Under the pieces are notes generated by a model. It was not told where the DNA came from. It made no database searches and worked only from the letters and a program-made list of their open reading frames with translations. The translations under genes and the position numbers were made by a program. A stretch of 6,263 nucleotides of DNA, from NCBI GenBank assembly GCA_037968515.1, contig JBBKVQ010000404.1, positions 1 through 6,263 of the forward strand, written 5' to 3'. Source of the DNA: JBFFMO01 sp037968515 (lineage in GTDB: Bacteria; Myxococcota_A; Bradymonadia; Bradymonadales; Bradymonadaceae). Numbering within the stretch: position 1 is the stretch's first letter; the number at the start of each line of letters is the position of its first letter. Positions 1 to 6,148 of this stretch are shown here, one piece after another.

Positions 1-1407
1 GCTGACGGCGTGGAATATATCCGAGCGGGACTAAACGTTGGTTTGGCGATCGACGAATTTGCACCGCGACTTTCGTTCTTTTTTGCAATCGGCATGGATT
101 ATTTCATGGAGGTCGCAAAGCTAAGAGCAGCACGAACTCTGTGGGCAAAACTGGTCGGTGATTTTGACGCAAAAAACCCCAAATCAATGGCGCTCCGCAC
201 CCACTGCCAGACCAGCGGATGGAGCCTCACGGCTCAAGACGTTTATAATAACGTCACCCGCACCTGCGTCGAGGCCTTGGCGGCCGTTCACGGCCACACC
301 CAGTCGCTTCATACAAACAGCCTAGACGAAGCCTTGGCGCTGCCCACGGACTTCTCGGCAAGGATCGCTCGTAACACGCAGTTACTGCTGCAGCACGAGA
401 CCGGATCGACGCTTGAAATCGACCCTTGGGGCGGTTCCTATTATGTCGAGAAACTCACGAATGACCTTATGGAACGGGCTTGGGAGCACCTTCAGGAAAT
501 CGAGGAACTCGGCGGAATGGCCAAGGCCATCGAATCCGGCGTCCCCAAACTCCGGATCGAAGAAGCCGCAGCGCGGACCCAAGCGCGAATTGATTCGAAA
601 CGGCAAAAAATCATCGGGATCAATCATTTTGACCCGCCGAAAAACGAAAAAATCCCAATCCTCAAAGTTGATAATGCCGCGGTTCGGCAGGCTCAGATCT
701 CGCGACTTGAAGCCCTTCGTGCCGAACGCGACGATGATGCCCTAAAGGTTTGCCTTGAAGCGTTAACGGCCTGCGCGGCGTCCGGCGACGGCAATCTACT
801 CGAGCTCGCGGTCCAAGCGGCTCGCGCCAAAGCCACCGTAGGCGAGATTAGCGACGCCCTAGAAGCCGTATTTGGTCGACACACCGCGCCCACCGAAGCT
901 GTTTCAGGCGTGTACAGAGGAGAAGGCGGCGTGAGTGACTCTGACCTAACCAAACTCGAAGCACGTATCGGAAAATTCGCGGAGCTCGAAGGAAGACGGC
1001 CGCGTATTCTGGTCGCCAAAATGGGCCAAGATGGCCATGACCGTGGTCAAAAAGTGATTGCGACCGCGTTTGCCGACATCGGGTTCGACGTCGATATTGG
1101 TCCGCTCTTCCAGACCCCAGACGAGACCGCACGGCAGGCCGTTGAGAACGACGTCCATATCGTCGGTGTGAGCTCTTTGGCGGCTGGCCACCTCACTCTG
1201 GTGCCCAAACTTCGGGACGCGCTCAAAAAGCTCGACCGGCCTGATATTCTGGTTGTGGTCGGCGGCGTAATTCCGCCCGACGACTATCAAGCACTGCTGG
1301 ACGCGGGCGCGTCAGCCATCTTTGGCCCGGGCACTGTCATCGCCGAAGCCGCGCTGGAACTCCTCGATGTGCTGGATTCACGACTCGGGTTTGGGGGCGA
1401 AGATTGA
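1..1407 (+). CDS. scpA: Methylmalonyl-CoA mutase, C-terminal part (5' end outside the window)
   Basis: Adenosylcobalamin-dependent mutase that interconverts (R)-methylmalonyl-CoA and succinyl-CoA in the cytoplasm (propionate/odd-chain/branched amino-acid metabolism). The reading frame is open from base 1, and the first visible residues (ADGVEYIRAGLN) are internal to the family, so roughly 250 N-terminal residues of a protein of about 720 are missing. The GTG at 10 is not a start. Visible residues 1 to about 220 are the end of the substrate-binding TIM barrel, including the conserved RTHCQTSGWSLT (His at residue 68) and DPWGGSYYVE. A helical linker follows to about residue 325. The C-terminal B12-binding domain has KMGQDGHDRG, with the cobalt-ligand His at residue 346 (codon 1036-1038) and its Asp/Lys partners intact, then GVSSLAAGH and the VVVGGVIPP loop. 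It appears full length at the C-terminus and functional. Its stop overlaps the start of meaB, which is the expected partner. The symbol mutB/mcmA would be equally valid; identification is very secure. Confidence 0.97.
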   Translation, partial: ADGVEYIRAGLNVGLAIDEFAPRLSFFFAIGMDYFMEVAKLRAARTLWAKLVGDFDAKNPKSMALRTHCQTSGWSLTAQDVYNNVTRTCVEALAAVHGHTQSLHTNSLDEALALPTDFSARIARNTQLLLQHETGSTLEIDPWGGSYYVEKLTNDLMERAWEHLQEIEELGGMAKAIESGVPKLRIEEAAARTQARIDSKRQKIIGINHFDPPKNEKIPILKVDNAAVRQAQISRLEALRAERDDDALKVCLEALTACAASGDGNLLELAVQAARAKATVGEISDALEAVFGRHTAPTEAVSGVYRGEGGVSDSDLTKLEARIGKFAELEGRRPRILVAKMGQDGHDRGQKVIATAFADIGFDVDIGPLFQTPDETARQAVENDVHIVGVSSLAAGHLTLVPKLRDALKKLDRPDILVVVGGVIPPDDYQALLDAGASAIFGPGTVIAEAALELLDVLDSRLGFGGED

Positions 1408-2387
1408 AACGCCGTGAACTCTCGGTCCAAGATTATATCGATGGCGTTCTAGCGAACGACCGCACGATTCTTGCGCGGGCAATCACGCTGGTCGAATCCA
1501 ATCGACGCGACCACCAGCTCTTGGCGCAGCAGGTCCTTGATGCGTTGATGCCCCATACAGGGACCGCGATTCGCGTTGGTGTCACAGGGGTTCCGGGCGT
1601 CGGCAAAAGCACGTTCATCGAATCCATCGGCATGCAGTTGGTGCAGCAAGGCCAAAGCGTTGCCGTACTGGCCATCGACCCAACGAGCACGCTGCGCGGT
1701 GGCAGTATTCTGGGCGATAAAACCCGAATGGCGCGTCTGTCGATGCACACATCTGCGTTCATCCGGCCGTCTCCCTCGCAGGGTTCCTTAGGCGGAGTAC
1801 ATCGAAAAACCCGAGAAACCATGCTGCTTTGCGAAGCAGCCGGCTTTGACGTCGTTCTGGTCGAAACGGTCGGCGTGGGCCAATCCGAAACCCGTGTTGC
1901 TGATATGGTGGACACCTTCTTGGTCCTGATGCTCAGCGGTGCGGGGGACGAACTGCAGGGTATCAAGAAGGGCATTCTGGAAGTCGCGGATATCTTGGCC
2001 ATCAACAAAGCTGACGGCGACAACCTGCTTGCGGCACAGAAGGCCAGACGCGCTTATAAAAACGCGATCCATTTGTTCGCCCAACGCGACGCCCACTGGA
2101 TTCCTCCTGTTTTGACCTGCAGTTCCACGTTAGGAGACGGTGTGGATGAAGTTTGGAAGACCGTTTTGGAGCATCGCGAAACGGCGATAGCGTCCGGCGG
2201 ATTTCAGGCTAGAAGGCATCATCAACAAAAACACTGGCTTTGGGATATCGTCGAACAAGAGTGGATGGCGCGCTTCCGGGAACGCACAAAAGACCTGCTG
2301 CACGACGTCGAAAACCAAGTCACAGAGGGCACACTCAGCCCGACCTCCGGGGCCCTGCAGCTGCTGGCGGTCGCGGACGAGGGTTAG
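1404..2387 (+). CDS. meaB: MeaB/ArgK-family GTPase, methylmalonyl-CoA mutase chaperone
   Basis: Cytoplasmic G3E-type P-loop GTPase that gates adenosylcobalamin delivery to methylmalonyl-CoA mutase and protects the enzyme from inactivation; human MMAA is the homologue. The 327 residues match the family length. Visible motifs are Walker A GVPGVGKST (62-70), AIDPTS (90-95), GGSILGDKTRM (99-109), the Walker B/switch segment VETVGVGQSE (153-162), DELQGIKKG (182-190, switch III region) and the guanine-specificity motif NKAD (201-204). The C-terminal 80 or so residues form the helical dimerisation arm (ending TLSPTSGALQLLAV). The only start that gives the family N-terminus is TTG at 1404, overlapping the mutase stop as TTGA; no ATG or GTG lies in frame nearby. 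A G-rich stretch at 1393-1397 may serve as a weak ribosome binding site, so translational coupling to the mutase is likely. The old name ArgK (arginine transport kinase) is misleading. Confidence 0.96.
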   Translation: MKRRELSVQDYIDGVLANDRTILARAITLVESNRRDHQLLAQQVLDALMPHTGTAIRVGVTGVPGVGKSTFIESIGMQLVQQGQSVAVLAIDPTSTLRGGSILGDKTRMARLSMHTSAFIRPSPSQGSLGGVHRKTRETMLLCEAAGFDVVLVETVGVGQSETRVADMVDTFLVLMLSGAGDELQGIKKGILEVADILAINKADGDNLLAAQKARRAYKNAIHLFAQRDAHWIPPVLTCSSTLGDGVDEVWKTVLEHRETAIASGGFQARRHHQQKHWLWDIVEQEWMARFRERTKDLLHDVENQVTEGTLSPTSGALQLLAVADEG

Positions 2388-2433
2388 TTTGGCCAGGAGC
2401 CTGACATCCAACACCGGCGACGAGAAAGACCCC

Positions 2434-4203
2434 ATGAAATACCTTACACCATTGATTCTTTGCCTCGCTGTTGCCGCCTGCGACGATCCCAAGACTGCGC
2501 CGTTGGACTACGCCGACACTGGCGTCCAAGCTGACGTCGACGTGCCGGATGTGGCCAACCCGGAAGCCGATGTGAAGGCATCGCGAATCTTCCCGACAAC
2601 GGCCGCGCCTGGCGTCAGATTCGAAAGCTGCCTCTATGCCTCGCCGATCCTTTTTGAACGTGGCGCAGTCCAAGAGATCCTTCAGGCCGCAGGCCCCTTC
2701 ATTGTTGCGCTAGACGCCGAATCCGGCGCCGAACTTTGGCGAGTCGAGATGCCAGCACCTGAGGGCGAGGTCGGGGTAATCATTGGAACGCCAGCCATCA
2801 CGGCTGGCAAACTGGTCGTCACCTACTATTCGACTGACACTGAGGCCGCCAGCGACGCTCAACCCGAACGGCTTCGGCACCGTGTCGCGGTTATTGATCT
2901 CGACACAAAGGCGCTCGATCCAGCGTTTGGGTTCATCGAGTTGACAGGTACCTTCCCCGCCACCGGCGGTGGCACGGTGGAATTCCGCCCTAGCAACGCG
3001 CTCGCCCGCGCCCAGACCGTGCTTGCGCGGGTTGGCACCGAGGCCTACGGGCATGCTTACGTCACCTTCGGCAATGTCCGTGACATCCAACCATGGCATG
3101 GGTTTGCCTTCGAAATCGACCTCGACGCATGGTCCGTGGGCGACGAGCCAATATCTGGGCGCCTAGTCACCACGCCGGAATCCGATTGCGGGCAAAGCGG
3201 AGTTTCAGGCTCAAGAATGCGACGGTGCGGCGGAGGCCTATGGCAGCCCTCGGGCCCGCTGATTATCCCTGCAAATGACTCGTACGATATCATCCTAGCC
3301 CCCGGAAACGGCCAGCTGGACCTCGCTCGGAACGACTTCGCAAACACGTTGATGCGCGTCCCCCCGGGATTGAACTTCGACCCCGCATGTGACGCGACGG
3401 CTTGCGCCGATTTTGACCCGAACGCACCCGCACTTGCCTGCGCCGAATCCTGCAAAAACCTGTTCATCCCACGTCGCAAAGAAAGTGATGGACCGTTGCG
3501 CCCGGAATCCGGCGCCTGTGACGGCCTCACGATGTTTGAATGCTGGGAAAAACTAGACTACGTCGGCGGCAGCACCCCAGCCCTGGTCGAACTGCCCCAA
3601 GCCGGACGTCTGCTGGCGTATCCCACCAAAGACGGCGCCGTCTACTTGGTCGACGCCGACGAATTGGGAATCATGCACGACAGGCTTCAGCTGGTCTCTG
3701 TTTGCGGCACCCCGGACGACACGTGTCGCTGGGATTGGGCTGGGATGATCGTCAATCAACCCGAGCTCTCGATGATCAACGGAAAGCCCGTTTTGATCGT
3801 ACCGACGTTCATGCCCGATAAGTCTCATCCCGCAGGCATTGTGGCGCTTGAACTTATTGACGGGCCCACCGCGAAATTGAAGGTCCTATGGCAAACCCCA
3901 AACTTTTCGACCCCTGAATCTGTGACCCGTTTTCGCGAGCATACCTCGCGACCATCGATTCAAAACGTCGCACCAAGCATCGATGTGGCATGGGTCGTAG
4001 AAGCCAAGCGGCAGGGGCCTGGGCGACTTATGGGCGTAAGAACGTGGGATGGAGAAGTGGTCGAAGACTTGGAACTCTCAGGTCCCGGAAACCGCTTCAC
4101 AAAACCCCTCGTCGTTGAAGATCGCGTGTATGTTCCTTCCTGCGGAAATGACCGCACGTCGGGTTTTGTCGAAGCTTATCGGATCGCCTTGGAGGCAAAA
4201 TGA
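2434..4203 (+). CDS. Cys-rich lipoprotein with PQQ-like beta-propeller features, function unknown
   Basis: A 589-residue exported lipoprotein. The signal peptide is short (MKYLTPLILCLAVAAC) with a lipobox ending VAAC, so Cys16 is the predicted lipidated residue, followed by Asp-Asp. An acidic, Pro/Val/Ala-rich linker runs to about residue 50. The body has blade-like beta segments: FIVALDAESGAELWRV (near 89-104, the typical 'LDaxTGxxxWr' PQQ repeat), a GGGLWQPSGP plus APGNGQLDL region (265-297), DGAVYLVDAD (near 400-409) and a final VYVPSCGND...EAYRI blade (565-583). Twelve further cysteines lie in the mature chain, clustered at 319-340 and 362-370. There is no CxxCH heme motif. The start at ATG 2434 is chosen because it begins the signal peptide; an in-frame TTG at 2389 would put 15 polar residues before it. 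A weak GAGAAAG site lies upstream. It is 46 nt after meaB and overlaps the next gene by 4 nt. The propeller call is by motif only; ligand and partner are unknown. In E. coli, Asp at +2 would favour inner-membrane retention, but this rule may not hold here. Confidence 0.85.
   Translation: MKYLTPLILCLAVAACDDPKTAPLDYADTGVQADVDVPDVANPEADVKASRIFPTTAAPGVRFESCLYASPILFERGAVQEILQAAGPFIVALDAESGAELWRVEMPAPEGEVGVIIGTPAITAGKLVVTYYSTDTEAASDAQPERLRHRVAVIDLDTKALDPAFGFIELTGTFPATGGGTVEFRPSNALARAQTVLARVGTEAYGHAYVTFGNVRDIQPWHGFAFEIDLDAWSVGDEPISGRLVTTPESDCGQSGVSGSRMRRCGGGLWQPSGPLIIPANDSYDIILAPGNGQLDLARNDFANTLMRVPPGLNFDPACDATACADFDPNAPALACAESCKNLFIPRRKESDGPLRPESGACDGLTMFECWEKLDYVGGSTPALVELPQAGRLLAYPTKDGAVYLVDADELGIMHDRLQLVSVCGTPDDTCRWDWAGMIVNQPELSMINGKPVLIVPTFMPDKSHPAGIVALELIDGPTAKLKVLWQTPNFSTPESVTRFREHTSRPSIQNVAPSIDVAWVVEAKRQGPGRLMGVRTWDGEVVEDLELSGPGNRFTKPLVVEDRVYVPSCGNDRTSGFVEAYRIALEAK
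4191..4195 (+). promoter_or_regulatory. Shine-Dalgarno site for the barrel gene
   Basis: GGAGG lies inside the last codons of the lipoprotein gene, 4 nt before the ATG at 4200. It fixes the start of the downstream gene and supports reinitiation or coupled translation across the ATGA overlap. Confidence 0.75.
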
Positions 4204-4775
4204 ATCGGTACCTAATCGTGGCTGCGCTGCTCCTGGTCTCAACGAACGTCGAGGCGGCGACATTCCGCGTCCAAGGACAGGTACAAGCGGGTCTGGCGAG
4301 CTTCACGCTTGATGATTCATCCGATGAATTTGGCGCTGCCCCAGGATTTGGATTCCAACTTGCCGGCTTGGTTGACCTAATCCCCAGCCTTGCGGTGGGC
4401 CTGTTCTATAACTACATGGCAAGCGGCCCTCACGATGATGACACCGCGCTAGATCTTGACGTCAATCTCCACCACAACACGTTTGGTGTTATGGCGCGCG
4501 GAGCCACGGATTCCTTCGTGCTCCAAGCCTACTTGGGCCTGGTTAAGGGTGGCGGCGAAACACGACTCGGTCCATTTGTGGGGGACTTCACCGATGATGG
4601 AGCCATGATTGGCGGGTTGTTGGCGTACTCGTTCCAACTTTCCAGCCACGCTTCCATGGAATTTGGCCCCTTCCTGAATTTGATGAGGATCTCGACCGAG
4701 AGCGAGACCGTAAACGACGCCAACTACGTTCATGTGGGCCTAGCCCTGCAAGTTGGATTCGCCTCAGGCCTCTAG
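4200..4775 (+). CDS. Small outer-membrane beta-barrel protein, function unknown
   Basis: A 191-residue predicted outer-membrane protein. Residues 1-19 are a Sec signal peptide with a hydrophobic core (YLIVAALLLV) and a signal-peptidase-I site VEA|AT. The mature part of about 172 residues shows amphipathic, alternating beta segments rich in Gly and aromatics, separated by polar turns: about 21-37, 48-60, 62-74, 84-98, 103-116, 135-147, 151-164 and 175-187. Eight segments of this size fit an OmpX/OmpA-type eight-stranded barrel. There are no cysteines. The chain ends LQVGFASGL rather than with the terminal aromatic of classical barrels; the nearest Phe is five residues from the end. The ATG overlaps the stop of the lipoprotein gene, so the two products are probably made together. 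I do not recognise a specific family. The barrel call rests on the strand pattern and signal peptide; an exported soluble beta protein is the alternative. Confidence 0.75.
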   Translation: MNRYLIVAALLLVSTNVEAATFRVQGQVQAGLASFTLDDSSDEFGAAPGFGFQLAGLVDLIPSLAVGLFYNYMASGPHDDDTALDLDVNLHHNTFGVMARGATDSFVLQAYLGLVKGGGETRLGPFVGDFTDDGAMIGGLLAYSFQLSSHASMEFGPFLNLMRISTESETVNDANYVHVGLALQVGFASGL

Positions 4776-4792
4776 CTCCCTGAATCAGGCGA
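4759..4792. terminator. Possible bidirectional hairpin between convergent genes
   Basis: The two convergent stop codons are only 9 nt apart. TCGCCT (4759-4764) pairs with AGGCGA (4787-4792), and the inner CAGG (4765-4768) pairs with CCTG (4779-4782), leaving a 4-nt bulge and a 10-nt loop. There is no clear U-tract on either side, so intrinsic termination is uncertain. The hairpin extends into both coding ends. Confidence 0.3.
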
Positions 4793-5279
4793 GCGCTTTG
4801 AGGGCTGCGTCGTAGTTTGGCTCTTGTCCGATCTCAGGAACGAGCTCGGTATAGATCACAACATCGTTTTCATCGAGAACCACGACCGCACGAGCCATCA
4901 GACCTTTGAATCCGCTGTCCTCGATCAACACGCCGTACTTGGTCGCAAAATCGCTACGAAATCCCGACAACATCATCACGTTTTCGATACCTTCGGCGCC
5001 GCAGAATCGTTTGGTGGCAAACGGAAGATCGTTCGAAACACAAAGCACAGTCACGTTATCGAGCTGCGTCGCCTTCTCGTTGAACTTCCGCACCGATGCC
5101 GAGCACACGCCGGTTTCGACGCTTGGGAAAATGTTCAGGATTTTACGCCCCTTGATCGACTCCAGTGCGACCTGTTCTAGGCCTATATTGGTCAGGTTAA
5201 AGGACGGCGTTTTGCTTCCCTTTTCTGGGAGTGAGCCGTTGGTGTGGATGGGGTTTCCGCCGAGCGTGATCTTTGACAT
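4785..5279 (-). CDS. tpx: Thiol peroxidase (atypical 2-Cys peroxiredoxin, Tpx)
   Basis: A 164-residue peroxiredoxin of the Tpx subfamily, close to the usual 165-168. It reduces H2O2 and organic hydroperoxides, using thioredoxin as electron donor. The peroxidatic site PSVETGVC (P52-x3-T56-x2-C59) is intact, the resolving Cys93 lies in RFCGAEG, and the active-site Arg130 lies in GLMARAVVV. An extra Cys80 occurs in VLCVSNDLP, as in other Tpx proteins. The C-terminus ends with the conserved EPNYDAALKAL. The start is the ATG at 5277-5279, giving the family N-terminus MSKITLGGNP with AGGAG 5 nt upstream; an in-frame GTG at 5304-5306 would add nine residues and bypass this site. No signal peptide is visible, so it acts in the cytoplasm (some Tpx are reported in the periplasm). 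It is convergent with the barrel gene and divergent from the YceI-like gene. Confidence 0.97.
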   Translation of the reverse strand: MSKITLGGNPIHTNGSLPEKGSKTPSFNLTNIGLEQVALESIKGRKILNIFPSVETGVCSASVRKFNEKATQLDNVTVLCVSNDLPFATKRFCGAEGIENVMMLSGFRSDFATKYGVLIEDSGFKGLMARAVVVLDENDVVIYTELVPEIGQEPNYDAALKALA

Positions 5280-5284
5280 ATCGT

Positions 5285-5289
5285 CTCCT
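5285..5289 (-). promoter_or_regulatory. tpx: Shine-Dalgarno site for tpx
   Basis: On the minus strand the sequence reads AGGAG, then five bases, then ATG. This decides between the ATG at 5279 and the upstream in-frame GTG at 5306 in favour of the ATG. Confidence 0.8.
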
Positions 5290-5424
5290 AAAACGAGTTT
5301 GTGCACGCTTTGATGCGCTCAGACTCCAAATGTTTCAAGGCTGTGCACCGAAATATTTTCGTCGATTTAAGTTGAAACAAATCGGCACACAGTGCATCCA
5401 AGCGCCTGAGAAAAACCGGATACC

Positions 5425-5429
5425 AAGGA
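5425..5429 (+). promoter_or_regulatory. Shine-Dalgarno site for the YceI-like gene
   Basis: AAGGA lies 6 nt before the ATG at 5436. It supports the start that begins the lipoprotein signal peptide. Confidence 0.65.
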
Positions 5430-5435
5430 AATCTG

Positions 5436-6095
5436 ATGAAAAACCAACTATTACTTATCGCCGCAGGCCTCTTGATCGCAGCTGGCTGCAAGAGCGAAAT
5501 CGACAACAAACCTGCCGCAACTGTGACTGAGCCCGCTTCGCAAACGGCCGTACAAGCCATTGAAAAGGCCGCAGAAGTAGCACCACTCGAAGAAATGCGT
5601 GAATTGACGCTCGTGGCCGACGGCTCGTCGGTCGGATTTGTCGGCGCGAAAGTGACCGGCGACCATACGGGCGGCTTCAAAAACCTCACAGGCAGTGGAT
5701 TCGTGGACAAAGACGGCAAACTCGTGAAAACCCAGTTCGAAGTCGACACCACGTCGATTTTCACTGACACCGAGAAGCTCACTGGTCACCTTCAATCGCC
5801 AGACTTCTTTGACGTCGCACAATTTCCGAAAGCCTCGTTTGTTTCGACAACGATTGTCGAAGCACCAGCTGACGGAAAAACGCATGACGTCACGGGCGAA
5901 ATGACGATCCGCGGAGTCACAAAAACCATCACGTTCCCCGCGATCATCAAATCCGACGGCGACAGCGCGATGGCGAACAGCGAGTTCACGCTCAAGCGCT
6001 CAGATTTCGGTATCGTCTACGCTGGCAAGCCAGACGACCTTATCAAGGAAGAAGTCTTGATGAAGATCAGCCTGAAGCTCGCCAAGCCCGAGTAA
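5436..6095 (+). CDS. YceI-family protein, predicted lipoprotein
   Basis: A 219-residue YceI/TTHA0802-like protein, a lipocalin-like beta-barrel fold whose known members bind isoprenoid-type lipids in the periplasm. Residues 1-17 form a lipoprotein signal with lipobox IAAG and Cys18 as the predicted anchor (+2 residue Lys). A flexible Ala/Glu/Pro/Thr-rich linker runs to about 55. The YceI domain follows: ADGSSVGFVGAKV near 61-73, GHLQSPDFFDV (117-127) with QFPKASF (129-135), MTIRGVTKTITFP (156-168) and the family hallmark FTLKRSDFGI (184-193). The C-terminus ends in a last strand (EEVLMKISLKL). E. coli YceI is a soluble periplasmic protein of about 190 residues, so the lipid anchor and linker are the additions here. 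It is divergent from tpx with a shared control region, which would fit a role in envelope or oxidative stress; this is inference. The natural ligand is unknown. Confidence 0.93.
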   Translation: MKNQLLLIAAGLLIAAGCKSEIDNKPAATVTEPASQTAVQAIEKAAEVAPLEEMRELTLVADGSSVGFVGAKVTGDHTGGFKNLTGSGFVDKDGKLVKTQFEVDTTSIFTDTEKLTGHLQSPDFFDVAQFPKASFVSTTIVEAPADGKTHDVTGEMTIRGVTKTITFPAIIKSDGDSAMANSEFTLKRSDFGIVYAGKPDDLIKEEVLMKISLKLAKPE

Positions 6096-6115
6096 TTACC
6101 CACACGCGCTGACTT

Positions 6116-6148
6116 GGTGGTAGCATAACGTTATGGTCAGCTACCGCC
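6116..6148. repeat. Inverted repeat with nested palindrome at the start of the next ORF
   Basis: GGTGGTAGC (6116-6124) pairs with GCTACCGCC (6140-6148): nine pairs with one G-T wobble and a 15-nt loop. A perfect 12-bp palindrome, CATAACGTTATG, lies at 6124-6135, and an alternative stem GCTGAC/GTCAGC joins 6108-6113 with 6136-6141. The ATG of the following ORF (6133) sits in the loop, and the only SD-like bases (GGTGG) are inside the stem. It could be a protein operator, an RNA structure controlling translation, or a terminator after the YceI-like gene; there is no U-tract to support the last. Confidence 0.5.

Larger units (their letters stand above)
5280..5435. promoter_or_regulatory. Divergent control region between tpx and the YceI-like gene
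   Basis: These 156 nt separate two divergent genes and must hold at least one promoter for each. The centre (about 5350-5382) is clearly more AT-rich than the surroundings. It contains a symmetric GAAA-TAT-TTTC element at 5350-5360. TGTGCAC occurs twice (5300-5306 and 5342-5348), exactly 42 bp apart, and GCAC-ACA-GTGC is an inverted repeat at 5385-5395. A candidate promoter for tpx on the minus strand is TTGTTT (5375-5380) with AATATT (5352-5357) at 17-nt spacing. This is a weak match to a sigma70-type consensus and only a suggestion. I could not assign a convincing promoter for the + strand gene. Confidence 0.4.

Noticed and set aside
10..12. GTG as the start of the mutase gene
   Set aside because: The frame is open upstream to base 1 and the encoded residues are internal to the conserved barrel; the gene is cut by the window edge.
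1433..2023. Long antisense open frame opposite meaB
   Set aside because: The + strand frame carries all MeaB motifs; the antisense product is Ser/Arg/Thr-rich low-complexity sequence with no recognisable domain, as expected from a GC-rich gene's shadow.
2389..2433. Upstream TTG start for the lipoprotein
   Set aside because: It would put 15 polar residues before a clean lipoprotein signal peptide; ATG 2434 fits far better. The AGGAG at 2395-2399 has no usable start at the right distance.
3388..3460. Cytochrome c-like heme binding in the Cys-rich lipoprotein
   Set aside because: No CxxCH motif is present anywhere in the protein; the spacings are Cx4C and Cx3C.
3057..3530. Antisense open frame opposite the lipoprotein gene
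   Set aside because: No domain, signal or ribosome binding site; it is explained by codon bias of the + strand gene.
5304..5306. GTG start extending Tpx by nine residues
   Set aside because: The AGGAG site sits between this codon and ATG 5279, and the family N-terminus begins at the ATG.
4906..5313. Forward open frame opposite tpx
   Set aside because: The minus strand encodes a complete Tpx with all catalytic residues, so the forward frame is a shadow.
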